Shown in pieces: positions 34,055-43,786 of a stretch of DNA of 63,661 nt. The stretch's first letter is position 1; each line of letters begins with the position of its first letter. Location of the stretch: positions 1 to 63,661 of the forward strand of contig CAKQQT010000020.1 of NCBI GenBank assembly GCA_934271235.1, given 5' to 3'. Origin of the DNA: an uncultured Clostridia bacterium. Its GTDB lineage: Bacteria; Bacillota; Clostridia; Peptostreptococcales; Anaerovoracaceae. Below the pieces are notes generated by a model. That model saw nothing but the letters and a program-made list of their open reading frames with translations. It made no database searches and was not told the DNA's origin. Position numbers and translations under genes: made by a program.

Positions 34055-34229
34055 GCAAATAAAATCCTCATTTCATATTCGGCAGGGACCCTGCGGCGCT
34101 GCGCGCCTCGCGGGAAGCCGCCTGATCCATGACATATAGCGCGTCGCCGTCATTGCAGCATTTCGCGCATGCTCCTTTCATGCGATATTGACGCCGGACC
34201 CACGCCGACGCTGTCACTTCGTAGATTAC
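34055..34229. other. Intergenic, nothing assigned
   Basis: About 175 bases; a GC-rich CGGCGCTGCGCGCC stretch near 34091 can fold locally. No gene. Confidence 0.3.
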
Positions 34230-35594
34230 TTAGTTTTTAAGACTCTGCATCGGAGCCGGAATCCTGCCGCCGCGGTGAATCATTTTGGCGGAGGACTGTG
34301 TATGCAGTTTCATCACCGGTCCATTCCCAAGCAGACCGCCGAAATCCAGTTCCTCTCCTTCAGCAAGGCCGATGGCAGGAATCACGCGAACCGCGGTCGT
34401 CTTGGAATTGACCATACCGATAGCCGCCTCGTCGGCGATGATCGCCGAGATGGTTTCAGCAGGGGTTTCGCCCGGAATGACGATCATATCAAGACCTACG
34501 GAGCAGACCGCGGTCATCGCTTCTAATTTTTCAATTTCCAGACAGCCGCTTCTTGCCGCGGCGATCATGCCCGCGTCTTCCGTCACCGGAATGAAAGCGC
34601 CCGACAGCCCGCCGACCGACGAGGACGCCATCACGCCGCCTTTTTTGACAGCGTCATTGAGCATCGCCAGCGCTGCCGTCGTACCATGTGTACCGCATTG
34701 CTCCAGACCGATTTCCTCAAGAATGTAGGCGACTGAGTCACCGACTGCCGGTGTTGGCGCCAGTGAAAGATCGATGATACCAAACGGAACCCCGAGCATG
34801 CGGGACGCTTCACTGCCGACGAGTTGTCCCATACGGGTAATCTTAAAGGCGGTTTTTTTGATGAGCTCCGCGACTTCGTGCAGCGGCGCGTCATCCGGAA
34901 GTTTAGCCAGCGCGGCGCGTACCACGCCCGGACCGGAAACACCGACATTCAGCACGACGTCCGGTTCACCGACGCCATGGAAAGCGCCTGCCATAAACGG
35001 ATTATCCTCCGGCGCGTTGCAGAATACGACCAGCTTAGCCGCGCCGATGCACTGCCGGTCCTTGGTCAGTTCCGATGCTTCGCGTACGACCTTGCCCATC
35101 ATGGCAACCGCGTCCATATTGATGCCGGCCTTGGTGGAACCGATGTTGACGGAGGAACAGACGAAATCTGTCTCCGCGAGCGCGCGCGGAATGGACGCAA
35201 TCAGTTCGCGGTCCCCGGCACTGAAGCCCTTTTGTACCAACGCGCTATAGCCGCCGATGAAATTGACGCCGACGTCTTTGGCGGCGCGGTCCAGCGTCTT
35301 GGCGTACTTGACCGGATCGCCGCCGCTGACGGCGGCCAGCATCGCGATCGGCGTCACGCTGATGCGCTTGTTGACGATCGGAATGCCGTATTTCTTTTCG
35401 ATTTGCTCGCCGGTGGCGACCAGATCCTTTGCTTTCGTGTAGATCTTGTTGTAGACCTTTTCGCAGGCGCGGTCGATGTCGCTGTCTGCGCAGTCGAGCA
35501 GGGAGATCCCCATCGTGATCGTCCGGATATCGAGATTTTCCTCCTGGATCATCGTGATGGTTTCCATGATGTCGTTAAAATTAAGCATAGCCAT
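34230..35594 (-). CDS. PFL-family protein (DUF711/UPF0210)
   Basis: 454 aa. Start at 35594 with GGGAGG six bases upstream. Highly conserved family with PFL-like fold: MISLLDC-type [72 protein letters not shown] and [21 protein letters not shown]. It is encoded downstream of an ACT-domain protein in many Firmicutes, as here (15 bases apart). The activity is unknown despite the resemblance to pyruvate formate-lyase, and there is no glycyl radical motif. Confidence 0.93.
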   Translation of the reverse strand: MAMLNFNDIMETITMIQEENLDIRTITMGISLLDCADSDIDRACEKVYNKIYTKAKDLVATGEQIEKKYGIPIVNKRISVTPIAMLAAVSGGDPVKYAKTLDRAAKDVGVNFIGGYSALVQKGFSAGDRELIASIPRALAETDFVCSSVNIGSTKAGINMDAVAMMGKVVREASELTKDRQCIGAAKLVVFCNAPEDNPFMAGAFHGVGEPDVVLNVGVSGPGVVRAALAKLPDDAPLHEVAELIKKTAFKITRMGQLVGSEASRMLGVPFGIIDLSLAPTPAVGDSVAYILEEIGLEQCGTHGTTAALAMLNDAVKKGGVMASSSVGGLSGAFIPVTEDAGMIAAARSGCLEIEKLEAMTAVCSVGLDMIVIPGETPAETISAIIADEAAIGMVNSKTTAVRVIPAIGLAEGEELDFGGLLGNGPVMKLHTQSSAKMIHRGGRIPAPMQSLKN

Positions 35595-35609
35595 CCGTTC
35601 CCTCCCAAC

Positions 35610-35873
35610 TTAAATCCGGTGCATGGAATTAAAAATATCTTCATGCATCACATGAACGACCATATCCGGAACCGCGGTCTTGAGCTCTTCGTGGAGGGCG
35701 TCGATCTCACAGGTCATGGCGCTGATATCGATGACCATGACCATGCAGAAATATCCCTCGAGGATGGACTGGGTCACTTCCAGTACGTTTGCGTTTTTCT
35801 GCGCGCACGCCTGCGCGACGCTGGCAAGGATACCGACCATATCTTTGCCGATGACAGTTACGACTGCTTTCAT
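35610..35873 (-). CDS. ACT domain protein (UPF0237)
   Basis: 87 aa; AAAGGAG precedes the ATG at 35873. A single ACT domain: MKAVVTVIGKDMVGILASVAQACAQKNANVLEVTQSI, then VMVIDIS and MVVHVMHEDIFNSMHRI. Members of UPF0237 always sit with the PFL-family gene and probably sense an amino acid. The ligand is not known. Confidence 0.93.
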   Translation of the reverse strand: MKAVVTVIGKDMVGILASVAQACAQKNANVLEVTQSILEGYFCMVMVIDISAMTCEIDALHEELKTAVPDMVVHVMHEDIFNSMHRI

Positions 35874-36036
35874 ATCTATTGTTCTCCTTTGTTTTGATTT
35901 GCGATGGTTTCGGATCACGCTGCCCGGAGCGGGAAACAAACCGGCGTGTCCGCGGTTTACGTCTTGCGGCAGAGCCGAAAGGACGATCGATAGGAATATT
36001 ATACAATATCCTGCCGCCGCGGGCAATCTCTTTTCG

Positions 36037-37140
36037 CTAGGTTTCGGATAAGGAAACCGACTCCGCGCGGTAGATCCCGTCCACAAGCGTATCATCACAC
36101 GCATAGCGGATCACAATGTTCGGATATTTTTCGGTAAAATAGGCACGGTTGCAGCCGCGGTGACCGAAAAGGTTGTTATAGGACTTCGGATTTGCCGAGA
36201 AAACAACGGCGCGGCGGTCCGTTTGCTGCATGCCGGCTGCGGTATGGGCGGCAGGCGATGTGGCTGCCGGACTGCCTTGCAGGTCTGTCTCCGCAGGTCC
36301 GGCGAGCAGAACCATAAGCTGCGCTTCCAGACGATCCCGGGCGATGCTGCCCTCGACAAGCTGGCGGAACGCCGGGTGAAAGGCAGTTTCCTCTGCCAAG
36401 ATATCGCTGGATTTGAGCCCCACACGGATGATGTTGATCCCAGCGCCGTCTAAGATTTCGTACATCGCCTTTGTACGTTCGACAGCTTCCGACTCCGAAA
36501 GCGGCGTGTACGTGCCGGCCTGCCAGGCATCGTAAAGCGCGGTGTCGCGGATGACGACCGTCGGGTACAGACGCGCGATCTGCGGGCCGATCTTGACTGT
36601 TTCCTCTGCCGAGAAAATATCCTTTTCCAAGGTGTCGCCGGGCAGACCGATCATCAGCTGGATGCCGAGCGTAAAGCCATAGTCCTGGATCAGGGAGGCG
36701 CTTTGATAGACGATGTCCGCGCAGTGACCGCGGCCGGAAAGCCACAGGACGTCTTCATCAAAGGACTGTACGCCCAGTTCGATCACGTCGACGCTGTATG
36801 CGTTGAGGCGGTCCAGGATTTCTTCATCGATATAGTCGGGGCGGGTGGAAAGATGGATCTTGCCGATGCGCCTGACTTCCTTATACGCCTTGGCGATCTG
36901 CAAAAAAGCGATCTGCTCCTCTGCCGGAATGCCGGTGAAAGAGCCGCCGAAAAAAGCCAGTTCGATATTTTGCGGCGGGAGACCGCCGAGGGTAGTGAGC
37001 CAGGTTTCGACCGTTTTCGACACGTCGGCAGGCGTGACGTCGCCGCTGCGCGCGGTGATCTTTTTCTGGTTGCAGAACACACAGTCGTTCGGACAGCCGC
37101 GATGGGAGATGAAGATCGGGATGATCGCGTGTTTTTTCAT
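36037..37140 (-). CDS. Radical SAM protein, Elp3-like
   Basis: 367 aa from the ATG at 37140 (M in MKKHAIIPIF). The cluster motif CPNDCVFC (C16, C20, C23) has the CxxxCxxC spacing; the following FFGGSFTGIP, RPDYIDEEILDRL and ELGVQSFDEDVLWLSGRGH blocks are those of the Elp3/MiaB-like oxygen-independent group. There is no acetyltransferase domain, and the C-terminal part ends with RGCNRAYFTEKYPNIVIRY. Similar proteins stand next to ribonuclease III/SMC genes in other Firmicutes, but not here. Substrate unknown. A low-complexity Ala/Thr insert lies at about 293-310. Confidence 0.88.
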   Translation of the reverse strand: MKKHAIIPIFISHRGCPNDCVFCNQKKITARSGDVTPADVSKTVETWLTTLGGLPPQNIELAFFGGSFTGIPAEEQIAFLQIAKAYKEVRRIGKIHLSTRPDYIDEEILDRLNAYSVDVIELGVQSFDEDVLWLSGRGHCADIVYQSASLIQDYGFTLGIQLMIGLPGDTLEKDIFSAEETVKIGPQIARLYPTVVIRDTALYDAWQAGTYTPLSESEAVERTKAMYEILDGAGINIIRVGLKSSDILAEETAFHPAFRQLVEGSIARDRLEAQLMVLLAGPAETDLQGSPAATSPAAHTAAGMQQTDRRAVVFSANPKSYNNLFGHRGCNRAYFTEKYPNIVIRYACDDTLVDGIYRAESVSLSET

Positions 37141-37266
37141 AAGTACGGAAACGCTCCTTTTCCTTAGGATGGCCGCTGCCCGCATCGGAGCAGGACGGCG
37201 ACTGCTTTCAGTTTAGCACAGATTTTTTCTTCACACAAACTTCTATATCTTTTTCGAAGAAATAAA

Positions 37267-37295
37267 TTGAAAAAAGCAAGAAAATTTTATATAAT
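37267..37295 (+). promoter_or_regulatory. Sigma-A promoter of mreB
   Basis: TTGAAA (37267-37272), 17-base spacer, TATAAT (37290-37295). Confidence 0.75.
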
Positions 37296-37348
37296 ATTTT
37301 CAGAATTGTATAAAATAATGACAGAAGCAGAAAAGAGGAGATAGAGAT

Positions 37349-38371
37349 ATGGGATTTGCATCAGAAGTTGGGATAGATTTAGGTACAGCCAATGTACTCG
37401 TATACATCAAAGGAAAAGGGATCGTCCTCAATGAGCCGTCTGTCGTCGCGATCAACAACGATACCGACGAGATCTTGGCCGTCGGGGAAGAAGCAAGACA
37501 GATGCTCGGAAGAACTCCGTCGAACATTGTCGCGGTCAGACCGCTGCGCGACGGTGTGATCTCCGATTACGATATCACCGAGAGGATGCTCAAGTACTTC
37601 ATCCGCAAGACCTGCGGAAGCGGACGTTTCTTTAAGCCGAAGATCATGGTCTGCGTACCGAGCGGCGTGACCGAAGTGGAAAAGCGCGCGGTCAAAGAGG
37701 CGGCGACCCAGGCCGGCGGCAAGGACGTCTACCTGATGGAAGAGCCGGTTGCGGCAGCCATCGGCGCCGGCATTGACATTTCGAAGCCGGACGGCGTGAT
37801 GGTCATCGACATCGGCGGCGGTACGACCGACATCGCGGTGATCTCGCTGGGCGGCATCGTTGCCAGCACCTCGGTCAAGATGGCAGGCGACAAGTTTGAC
37901 GAATCCATCATTAAATATATGCGCAAAGTGCATAAATTATATATCGGCGAAAGGACCGCCGAAGAACTGAAGCTGACCATCGGTACGGCTTATCCGCGGG
38001 AAGAGAGCGTGAGCAAAGAATGCCGCGGCAGAGACCTGGTGACCGGTCTGCCGAAGAGCGTGGAGATCACTTCCGACGAAATGATAGAAGCGCTGGAGGA
38101 ACCGCTGACCACCATCTGCGAGGCTGTTCACAACGTACTGGAACGTACTCCGCCGGAATTGGCGGCGGACATCAGCAACTCCGGCATCATCGTGACCGGC
38201 GGCGGCGCGCTGATGTACGGCATTGACCGCAGGATCGAAGAACGCACGGGCATCAAGGTGACCATCGCGGAAGATCCGAAATCCTGCGTGGCGATCGGGA
38301 CCGGCAAATCTTTAGACATGCTGGAAAAACTGGAAAGCAACGCGCTGAACCGCAGAGCCCCTTACCTGTAA
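37349..38371 (+). CDS. mreB: Rod shape-determining protein MreB/Mbl
   Basis: 340 aa. Actin-like ATPase: phosphate 1 motif GIDLGTANVLVY, connect 1 GVISDYDITERMLKYF, phosphate 2 VMVIDIGGGTTDIAV, and adenosine motif SGIIVTGGGALMYGIDRRI. It polymerises beneath the membrane and guides lateral peptidoglycan synthesis. It stands alone with its own promoter and terminator and lacks mreC/mreD next to it, which fits an Mbl-like copy; the exact paralogue cannot be decided here. Confidence 0.95.
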   Translation: MGFASEVGIDLGTANVLVYIKGKGIVLNEPSVVAINNDTDEILAVGEEARQMLGRTPSNIVAVRPLRDGVISDYDITERMLKYFIRKTCGSGRFFKPKIMVCVPSGVTEVEKRAVKEAATQAGGKDVYLMEEPVAAAIGAGIDISKPDGVMVIDIGGGTTDIAVISLGGIVASTSVKMAGDKFDESIIKYMRKVHKLYIGERTAEELKLTIGTAYPREESVSKECRGRDLVTGLPKSVEITSDEMIEALEEPLTTICEAVHNVLERTPPELAADISNSGIIVTGGGALMYGIDRRIEERTGIKVTIAEDPKSCVAIGTGKSLDMLEKLESNALNRRAPYL

Positions 38372-38392
38372 GCGGCAATCACGCAAGATCAC

Positions 38393-38419
38393 ATAGCGTC
38401 CCCGACGGGACGCTATTTT
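38393..38419 (+). terminator. Terminator after mreB
   Basis: ATAGCGTCCC (38393-38402) pairs with GGGACGCTAT (38407-38416) around CGAC, then TTT. Confidence 0.8.
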
Positions 38420-38566
38420 CGCATAACGCGCCCGGAGATCCGGCAGACCCGGCGTGCCCGGCAGACCCGGCGGAGGCGATCCACCTGTGCAGTCACAGGC
38501 GCGGGCCATGGAACGTACCGGGCAGGAAACACAAAAAATCGAACGAAAGAGAGCAGCAGGAGCAAC

Positions 38567-39769
38567 ATGAAATTAGAAATCATCGCGGCAACGACCTTTG
38601 GACTGGAGGCAGTCGCAAAACGAGAGATCGAGGCGTTGGGGTATAAGATCCTCCGCAGTGAAGACGGCAAGATCACGTTTCTGGGCGACGAACGCGCAGT
38701 CGTGCGCGCCAATCTGTGGCTGCGGACGGCAGACCGTGTGCAGATCAAAATGGCGGAATTTGAAGCCTTGGAATTTGAAGACCTGTTTCAGCAGGTCAAG
38801 GCGATCGCCTGGGAGGAATGGATCCCGCCCGAGGGAAAATTTATCGTCAACGGGTCCTCGGTCAAGTCGAAGCTTTCGAGTGTGCCGGCCTGTCAGTCCG
38901 TCGCCGAAAAAGCGATCGTCGAGAAGCTGAAAGAGTGCTACGGCATCGAACGTTTCGCCAAAAGCGGAGCGCTGTACGATATCAAGATCACCCTGCTCAA
39001 AAACCGCGTGACGGTCACCTTGGATACGACCGGGCCGGGACTGCACAAGCGCGGCTATCGGCAGGCGAGCGTGGAAGCGCCGATCAAGGAAACGCTGGCG
39101 GCAGCGATGCTGCAGCTTTCGTTTTGGAAAAAAGACCGGATCCTCGTCGACCCTTGCTGCGGCTCCGGCACCATCCCGATCGAGGCGGCGATGATCGGAC
39201 GCAACATCGCGCCCGGCATCAGCCGCAGCTTTGCGAGCGAGGCGTGGGAGGCCATTCCGGCAGCGCTCTGGAAAGAGGAACGCAAGGCTGCGTTTGCCGC
39301 CATCGATCAGGAATGTGAACTGCGGATCTATGCTTCCGATCTCGACCCGAAAGCGGTCAAGGCGGCAAAGGAAAACGCGGAGGAAGCCGGCGTTGACGAC
39401 TGCATCGTCTTTCGGAACGCGGATATCGCCGCCGCGCTGGGCGCAGCGGAGGACGCGCCGCGCGGCGCCCGCGCGCAGACGGCTTCCCGCGAACCTTTTG
39501 AGGTTCTCCGCGCGGAGAGCGGCGTGATCGTGACCAACCCGCCTTACGGCGAGAGGATCGGCGACCGCGCGAGCATCGACAGCATCTACGAGGTCTACCG
39601 GCGATTTTTCACAGAACATCCGAGCTGGTCGTTGTTTGCCATCACAGCGGACAAGACCATCGAGAGCAAGGCCTTCGGACGTCCGGCGGACCGCAGGCGC
39701 AAATTGTACAACGGCAGGCTGGAAGTTTGCTACTACCAGTTCCACGGACAGAAGCCGCAGAAACGATAA
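38567..39769 (+). CDS. THUMP-domain RNA methyltransferase (RlmL-like)
   Basis: 400 aa. N-terminal ferredoxin-like and THUMP region (LEIIAATTFGLEAVAKREI, GKFIVNGSSVKSKLSS, DTTGPGLHKRGYR), then a Rossmann methyltransferase with VDPCCGSGTIPIEAAMIGRNIAPG for SAM binding and the catalytic VTNPPYGER. These make N2-methylguanosine in 23S rRNA in the E. coli RlmL N-terminal half. An Ala/Arg-rich insert (AALGAAEDAPRGARAQTAS) before the catalytic motif is unusual and probably a loop extension. Confidence 0.92.
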   Translation: MKLEIIAATTFGLEAVAKREIEALGYKILRSEDGKITFLGDERAVVRANLWLRTADRVQIKMAEFEALEFEDLFQQVKAIAWEEWIPPEGKFIVNGSSVKSKLSSVPACQSVAEKAIVEKLKECYGIERFAKSGALYDIKITLLKNRVTVTLDTTGPGLHKRGYRQASVEAPIKETLAAAMLQLSFWKKDRILVDPCCGSGTIPIEAAMIGRNIAPGISRSFASEAWEAIPAALWKEERKAAFAAIDQECELRIYASDLDPKAVKAAKENAEEAGVDDCIVFRNADIAAALGAAEDAPRGARAQTASREPFEVLRAESGVIVTNPPYGERIGDRASIDSIYEVYRRFFTEHPSWSLFAITADKTIESKAFGRPADRRRKLYNGRLEVCYYQFHGQKPQKR

Positions 39770-39817
39770 GCAGCAGCTGCCGTGAGGCAGACTGCATGAC
39801 ACAATAGGGTAAACTGC

Positions 39818-41317
39818 ATGAAAACGAAGCAAACAAAAAAGATCCCGGTCTACCGCAGACTGGCAGATGAGATCAAAGCCGAGATCTTATCCGGCAAGCG
39901 CGCGCCAGGCAGCAGTCTGCCTTCGGAGCGCTCCATGGCGCAGATCCTCGGCGTGCACCGCAATACCGTAGCCAAGGCATACAATGAGCTGAAAGCGGAG
40001 GAACTGATCGATTCCCGCCAAGGAGTCGGTTATCTGGTGCATGCCGCGGATCCTCTGCCGCTCCAAAACGAAAACCAGAGGAACAGCGGCAAAAAAGAGG
40101 TCAAACGCAAAAAAGTCAACTGGAAAGCGCGCATCAAGGATGAATATCAGGATATGGAAGTCACCTTTGACGACCTGTTCCAACGGTTCGGCGATAAGGA
40201 CGTGATCTCCATGGGCAGCGGCATCGCCGGTCCCGGCATTTATGACAAAGAAAATATCGCGCGGGTACTGTCTTCTCTGATCTCGGAAGAGGGAAGAATG
40301 CAGTATTTTTACAGTCCGTATAAGGGCGACCGCATGCTGCGGCAAAAGATCGTCTCGCTGCTCAGCACCAAAGGCGTGCGGGCGACGACCGGACAGATCC
40401 AGATCCTGACGGAGACCAATCAGGCGCTGGATTTTATCGTGACCCTGCTTTTGAAACCGGGCGATACGGTGATCATGGAAGAACCGGTTTCGCCGGACGC
40501 TTACCGCGCGATGGAACTGGCCGGCGCGCGCATCATGACCGTGCCGGTAGATCAAGACGGCATGGACACTGAAGCGCTGGAACGACTGGCGGAGGCACAT
40601 GATCCGAGTCTGATTTTCATCAATTCCAGCTTTCATGATCCGACCGGAGCGATCCTTTCGCTGGAACGACGCAAAAAAGTGGTGGAGATCGCAAGCCGCT
40701 GGCGCATTCCGATCGTGGAAGAAGACGCGGCGTCGGAACTGGTCTACGAGGGCGAAAAGCTGCCGCCGATCAAAGCCTTTGATACGGAGGGCAATGTGAT
40801 CTATATCTACTCGTTCTCCCTGACTTTCGTGCCGGGCCTGAGCCTGGCTTTTGTCGTAGCGGATAAAGAGGTCATCCAGGGACTGTCCTATCTGGTCCCT
40901 GTGCGCATGATGTCCGTGGACTGGGTCGCCCAGAAACTGATCGCCCGCTACCTCGACGACGGTACTTACTACGAGCTTCTGGATGTTTTCCGGGAAAATT
41001 ACGCGCGAAAACAGGAGCTGGTCTGCCGGGCGCTCGACGAGATGAAGCCGCTGGGGATCTGTTATCACAGACCGCGCGGCGGGGTGTATATCTGGTGTCG
41101 GCTTCCGGACGGCGTCGACAGTAAATCGTTTATCAACGATGCGTATAAAAACGGTCTGGCGCTGCTGCCGGGCTATGTGTTTTATCCGTTCAAAAATGGC
41201 GGCCGAGATCATATCCGTATCAATTATTCGTTTGAGACGGAGGAACGGCTCCGCGAAGGACTGCGTCTTTTGCGGGAACTCTTGGAAAAAGAATCAAAAA
41301 AAGCGACTGGCACATAA
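39818..41317 (+). CDS. MocR-type GntR/aminotransferase regulator lacking the PLP lysine
   Basis: 499 aa. The N-terminal GntR winged helix (IPVYRRLADEIKAEILSGKRAPGSSLPSERSMAQILGVHRNTVAKAY) is fused to a class I aminotransferase fold. In MocR proteins the PLP Schiff-base lysine lies in an SFSKT motif followed by PGLR. Here the site reads YSFSLTFVPGLS, so the lysine is Leu335 and the phosphate-binding arginine is serine; DDY is also altered (EEDAASE). The protein probably cannot form the usual PLP aldimine and may sense another ligand. It ends 134 bases before arcB in the same direction, which suggests control of the arginine deiminase operon. Confidence 0.9.
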   Translation: MKTKQTKKIPVYRRLADEIKAEILSGKRAPGSSLPSERSMAQILGVHRNTVAKAYNELKAEELIDSRQGVGYLVHAADPLPLQNENQRNSGKKEVKRKKVNWKARIKDEYQDMEVTFDDLFQRFGDKDVISMGSGIAGPGIYDKENIARVLSSLISEEGRMQYFYSPYKGDRMLRQKIVSLLSTKGVRATTGQIQILTETNQALDFIVTLLLKPGDTVIMEEPVSPDAYRAMELAGARIMTVPVDQDGMDTEALERLAEAHDPSLIFINSSFHDPTGAILSLERRKKVVEIASRWRIPIVEEDAASELVYEGEKLPPIKAFDTEGNVIYIYSFSLTFVPGLSLAFVVADKEVIQGLSYLVPVRMMSVDWVAQKLIARYLDDGTYYELLDVFRENYARKQELVCRALDEMKPLGICYHRPRGGVYIWCRLPDGVDSKSFINDAYKNGLALLPGYVFYPFKNGGRDHIRINYSFETEERLREGLRLLRELLEKESKKATGT

Positions 41318-41365
41318 AAAACAGAGACAGCTGGCACTTTCAAAATTTAGCCGATATAGTACAAT
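41307..41365 (+). promoter_or_regulatory. arc promoter with direct repeats
   Basis: CTGGCAC occurs at 41307-41313 and 41331-41337 (24 bases apart), directly upstream of TTTCAA (41338-41343), 16 bases, TACAAT (41360-41365). Regulators of the MocR group usually bind direct repeats, so these may be its sites. The first repeat lies in the regulator's own last codons. Confidence 0.4.
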
Positions 41366-41450
41366 CTGAAGTATAGAAAAGAGCGGAATAACGCAAAAGA
41401 ATTTGTAAATGCTATTTGTAACGAAAAGTAATGGAAAAGGAGAGCAAAAA

Positions 41451-42446
41451 ATGGCAGTAAATTTAAAGGGAAGAAGTTTCTTAACACTTATGGATTTCAC
41501 ACCGGAAGAAATCCGATATATGCTGGACCTCGCACATGATTTAAAGGCAAAGAAGAGAGCCGGCATCCACAACGAAGTCCTCAAAGGCAAGAACATCGTT
41601 CTGTTGTTCGAAAAGACTTCCACCAGAACCAGATGCGCGTTTGAAGTCGCGGCACTGGACGAAGGCGCGCACGTTACGTTCCTGGACAGCAAGAGCTCCC
41701 AGATGGGCAAGAAAGAAACGATTGCTGACACCGCGAAGGTTCTCGGCAGATTCTATGACGGTATCGAATACAGAGGCTTCAAGCAGTCTGTGGTAGAAGA
41801 ACTGGCAAACAACGCAGGCGTACCGGTATGGAACGGCTTGACCGACGTTGACCACCCGACACAGATCCTGGCAGACCTGCTGACTATCGAAGAACACATC
41901 GCAAAACCGCTGAATAAGGTAAAAGTCGTATTCTGCGGCGATATCAGAAACAACATGGCTTACGCATGGATGTACGGCTGCGCGAAGATGGGTATGCATT
42001 TCGTTGCTTACGGTCCGCAGGAACTGGCAGACCAGATCGACCATGACGTGATCGCAAGAGCAAGAGAAGTTGCGGAATACACCGGCGCGACCATCGAAGT
42101 AAGCTCCGACGAAGCTTGCCTGAAAGGTGCAGACGTTCTTTACACCGACATTTGGGCATCCATGGGCGAAGAAGACCAGATCCCGGAAAGAGTCAGAATG
42201 CTGACCCCGTTCAAAGTAACCAAGGAAATGCTCGACAAGACCGAGAACAGCGACGTGATCTTCATGCACTGCCTGCCGTCCTTCCACGATTTCGACACCA
42301 CTATGGCGAAGGAACAGATGGATCTCGGATACGACATTCGTGAAGTGACCGATGAAGTATTCCTGTCCAGACACTCCAAAGTTTTCGACGAAGCCGAAAA
42401 CAGAATGCACACCATCAAGGCTGTTATGGTTGCAACCATGGGCTAA
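41451..42446 (+). CDS. arcB: Ornithine carbamoyltransferase, catabolic
   Basis: 331 aa; the ATG at 41451 follows AAAGGAG. Carbamoyl phosphate motif STRTR (57-61), HPTQ in DVDHPTQILADLLT, ornithine-loop HCLP (273-276) and SMGEEDQ. It converts citrulline and phosphate to ornithine and carbamoyl phosphate in the arginine deiminase pathway. First gene of the arcB-arcA-arcC operon, and unlike the usual A-B-C order. Codon use is strongly biased (AGA for Arg, CTG/ATC preferred), as in highly expressed genes. Confidence 0.96.
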   Translation: MAVNLKGRSFLTLMDFTPEEIRYMLDLAHDLKAKKRAGIHNEVLKGKNIVLLFEKTSTRTRCAFEVAALDEGAHVTFLDSKSSQMGKKETIADTAKVLGRFYDGIEYRGFKQSVVEELANNAGVPVWNGLTDVDHPTQILADLLTIEEHIAKPLNKVKVVFCGDIRNNMAYAWMYGCAKMGMHFVAYGPQELADQIDHDVIARAREVAEYTGATIEVSSDEACLKGADVLYTDIWASMGEEDQIPERVRMLTPFKVTKEMLDKTENSDVIFMHCLPSFHDFDTTMAKEQMDLGYDIREVTDEVFLSRHSKVFDEAENRMHTIKAVMVATMG

Positions 42447-42552
42447 GGAACTGCTGAGAAAAAAGCATCCGCAGCAATTCGTCAATCAATGACCTAAGGC
42501 GGGGAAAAGGGCACTGCGCTCTTTTCCCCGCAGAACAAGAAGGGAGGATCCT

Positions 42553-43773
42553 ATGCATCCTGGAATCCATAATTTTTCGGAAATCGGAAAATTAAACAAA
42601 GTTCTGCTTCACAGACCGGGAAGAGAACTGGAAAAATTAACTCCAAACAACTTCGAAAGACTGTTATTTGATGACATCCCATTTTTAAAAGTAGCACAGG
42701 CCGAACACGACAGATTTGCAGAAGTACTGAGAGAAAACGGCGTGGAAGTCATTTATTATCAGACGGAAACCGCCAAAGCACTCAAAGATGAAAAGATCAA
42801 ATATAACTTTGTCAGAGAATTCGTAGAGCTTTCGGAGATCTACTCCGAGGGCCGCAAGGAAGCAATTATCGAGTATCTGCTCTCCAAGAATGCGGAAGAT
42901 CTGGTAGAAGCTTGCATCGCGGGTATTTTCACGGAGGAGATCGCGCACATCAAGACGAACTCCCTGTACGACGTTGCGGTCAGCGAAGAACCTTTCGCCA
43001 GCGATCCGATGCCGAACCTGTACTTTACCAGAGACCCGGGTGCCTGCATCGGCAACGGTATCAACATCCATCACATGTCGACACCGGCAAGAAGAAGAGA
43101 AGCCCTGCTCCTCAAATATATGCTCAAGTACAACCGTGATTTCGCGCTGGAAGATACCCCGCAGTGGTATGATGTTTATGACAATTATTCCATCGAGGGC
43201 GGCGACGTACTGGTGCTTTCCAAAGATATCGTAGCGATCGGCTATTCCCAGAGAACAACGATCGCCGGCATTGAAAATTTCGCAGCGAACCTTTTGAAGA
43301 ATTCTTCGTTCAAGAAAGTGCTCGTCTTCGATATTCCGAAGTGCAGAGCTTTCATGCATCTGGATACGGTATTTACGATGGTCGACTTCGACAAGTTCAC
43401 CATTCATCCGGAGATCGAAGGCCCGCTGGGCGTTTACGAGATCACACTCGGCGAAAACGGCGAGATGAAGTACAACGCCATGAAAGACGAGCTTTCCAAA
43501 GTCTTGGCTCTGGAACTCAAACTCCCGGCAGTGGATCTGATCCGCTGCGGCGGCGGCGACCTGATCGCGGCACAGAGAGAACAGTGGAACGACGGTTCCA
43601 ATACGCTCTGCATCGCGCCGGGTACCGTTGTGACCTATGAAAGAAACTATGTAACCAATGATCTCTTAGACAAGAAGGGCATCAAAGTACTGGCGATCCC
43701 GTCCGCGGAATTATCCAGAGGAAGAGGCGGCCCAAGATGCATGTCCTGCCCGGTCAACAGAGACGATTTATAA
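42553..43773 (+). CDS. arcA: Arginine deiminase
   Basis: 406 aa. Motifs of the guanidino-group hydrolases: NLYFTRDPGACI, SIEGGDVLVL, catalytic His in FMHLDTVFTMVD, and GGPRCMSCPV with the nucleophile Cys396. It hydrolyses arginine to citrulline and ammonia, the first step of ATP production from arginine. GGAGG lies eight bases upstream. Highly expressed codon usage like arcB. Confidence 0.97.
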   Translation: MHPGIHNFSEIGKLNKVLLHRPGRELEKLTPNNFERLLFDDIPFLKVAQAEHDRFAEVLRENGVEVIYYQTETAKALKDEKIKYNFVREFVELSEIYSEGRKEAIIEYLLSKNAEDLVEACIAGIFTEEIAHIKTNSLYDVAVSEEPFASDPMPNLYFTRDPGACIGNGINIHHMSTPARRREALLLKYMLKYNRDFALEDTPQWYDVYDNYSIEGGDVLVLSKDIVAIGYSQRTTIAGIENFAANLLKNSSFKKVLVFDIPKCRAFMHLDTVFTMVDFDKFTIHPEIEGPLGVYEITLGENGEMKYNAMKDELSKVLALELKLPAVDLIRCGGGDLIAAQREQWNDGSNTLCIAPGTVVTYERNYVTNDLLDKKGIKVLAIPSAELSRGRGGPRCMSCPVNRDDL

Positions 43774-43786
43774 GGAGAAGAAACGA

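Noticed and set aside
38573..39832. Long ORF on the minus strand opposite the THUMP methyltransferase
   Set aside because: Codon-position shadow of a GC-rich real gene; the product is His/Arg/Phe-rich without family motifs. The same applies to long antisense frames opposite the MocR, arc, AI-2E and paralogue genes.
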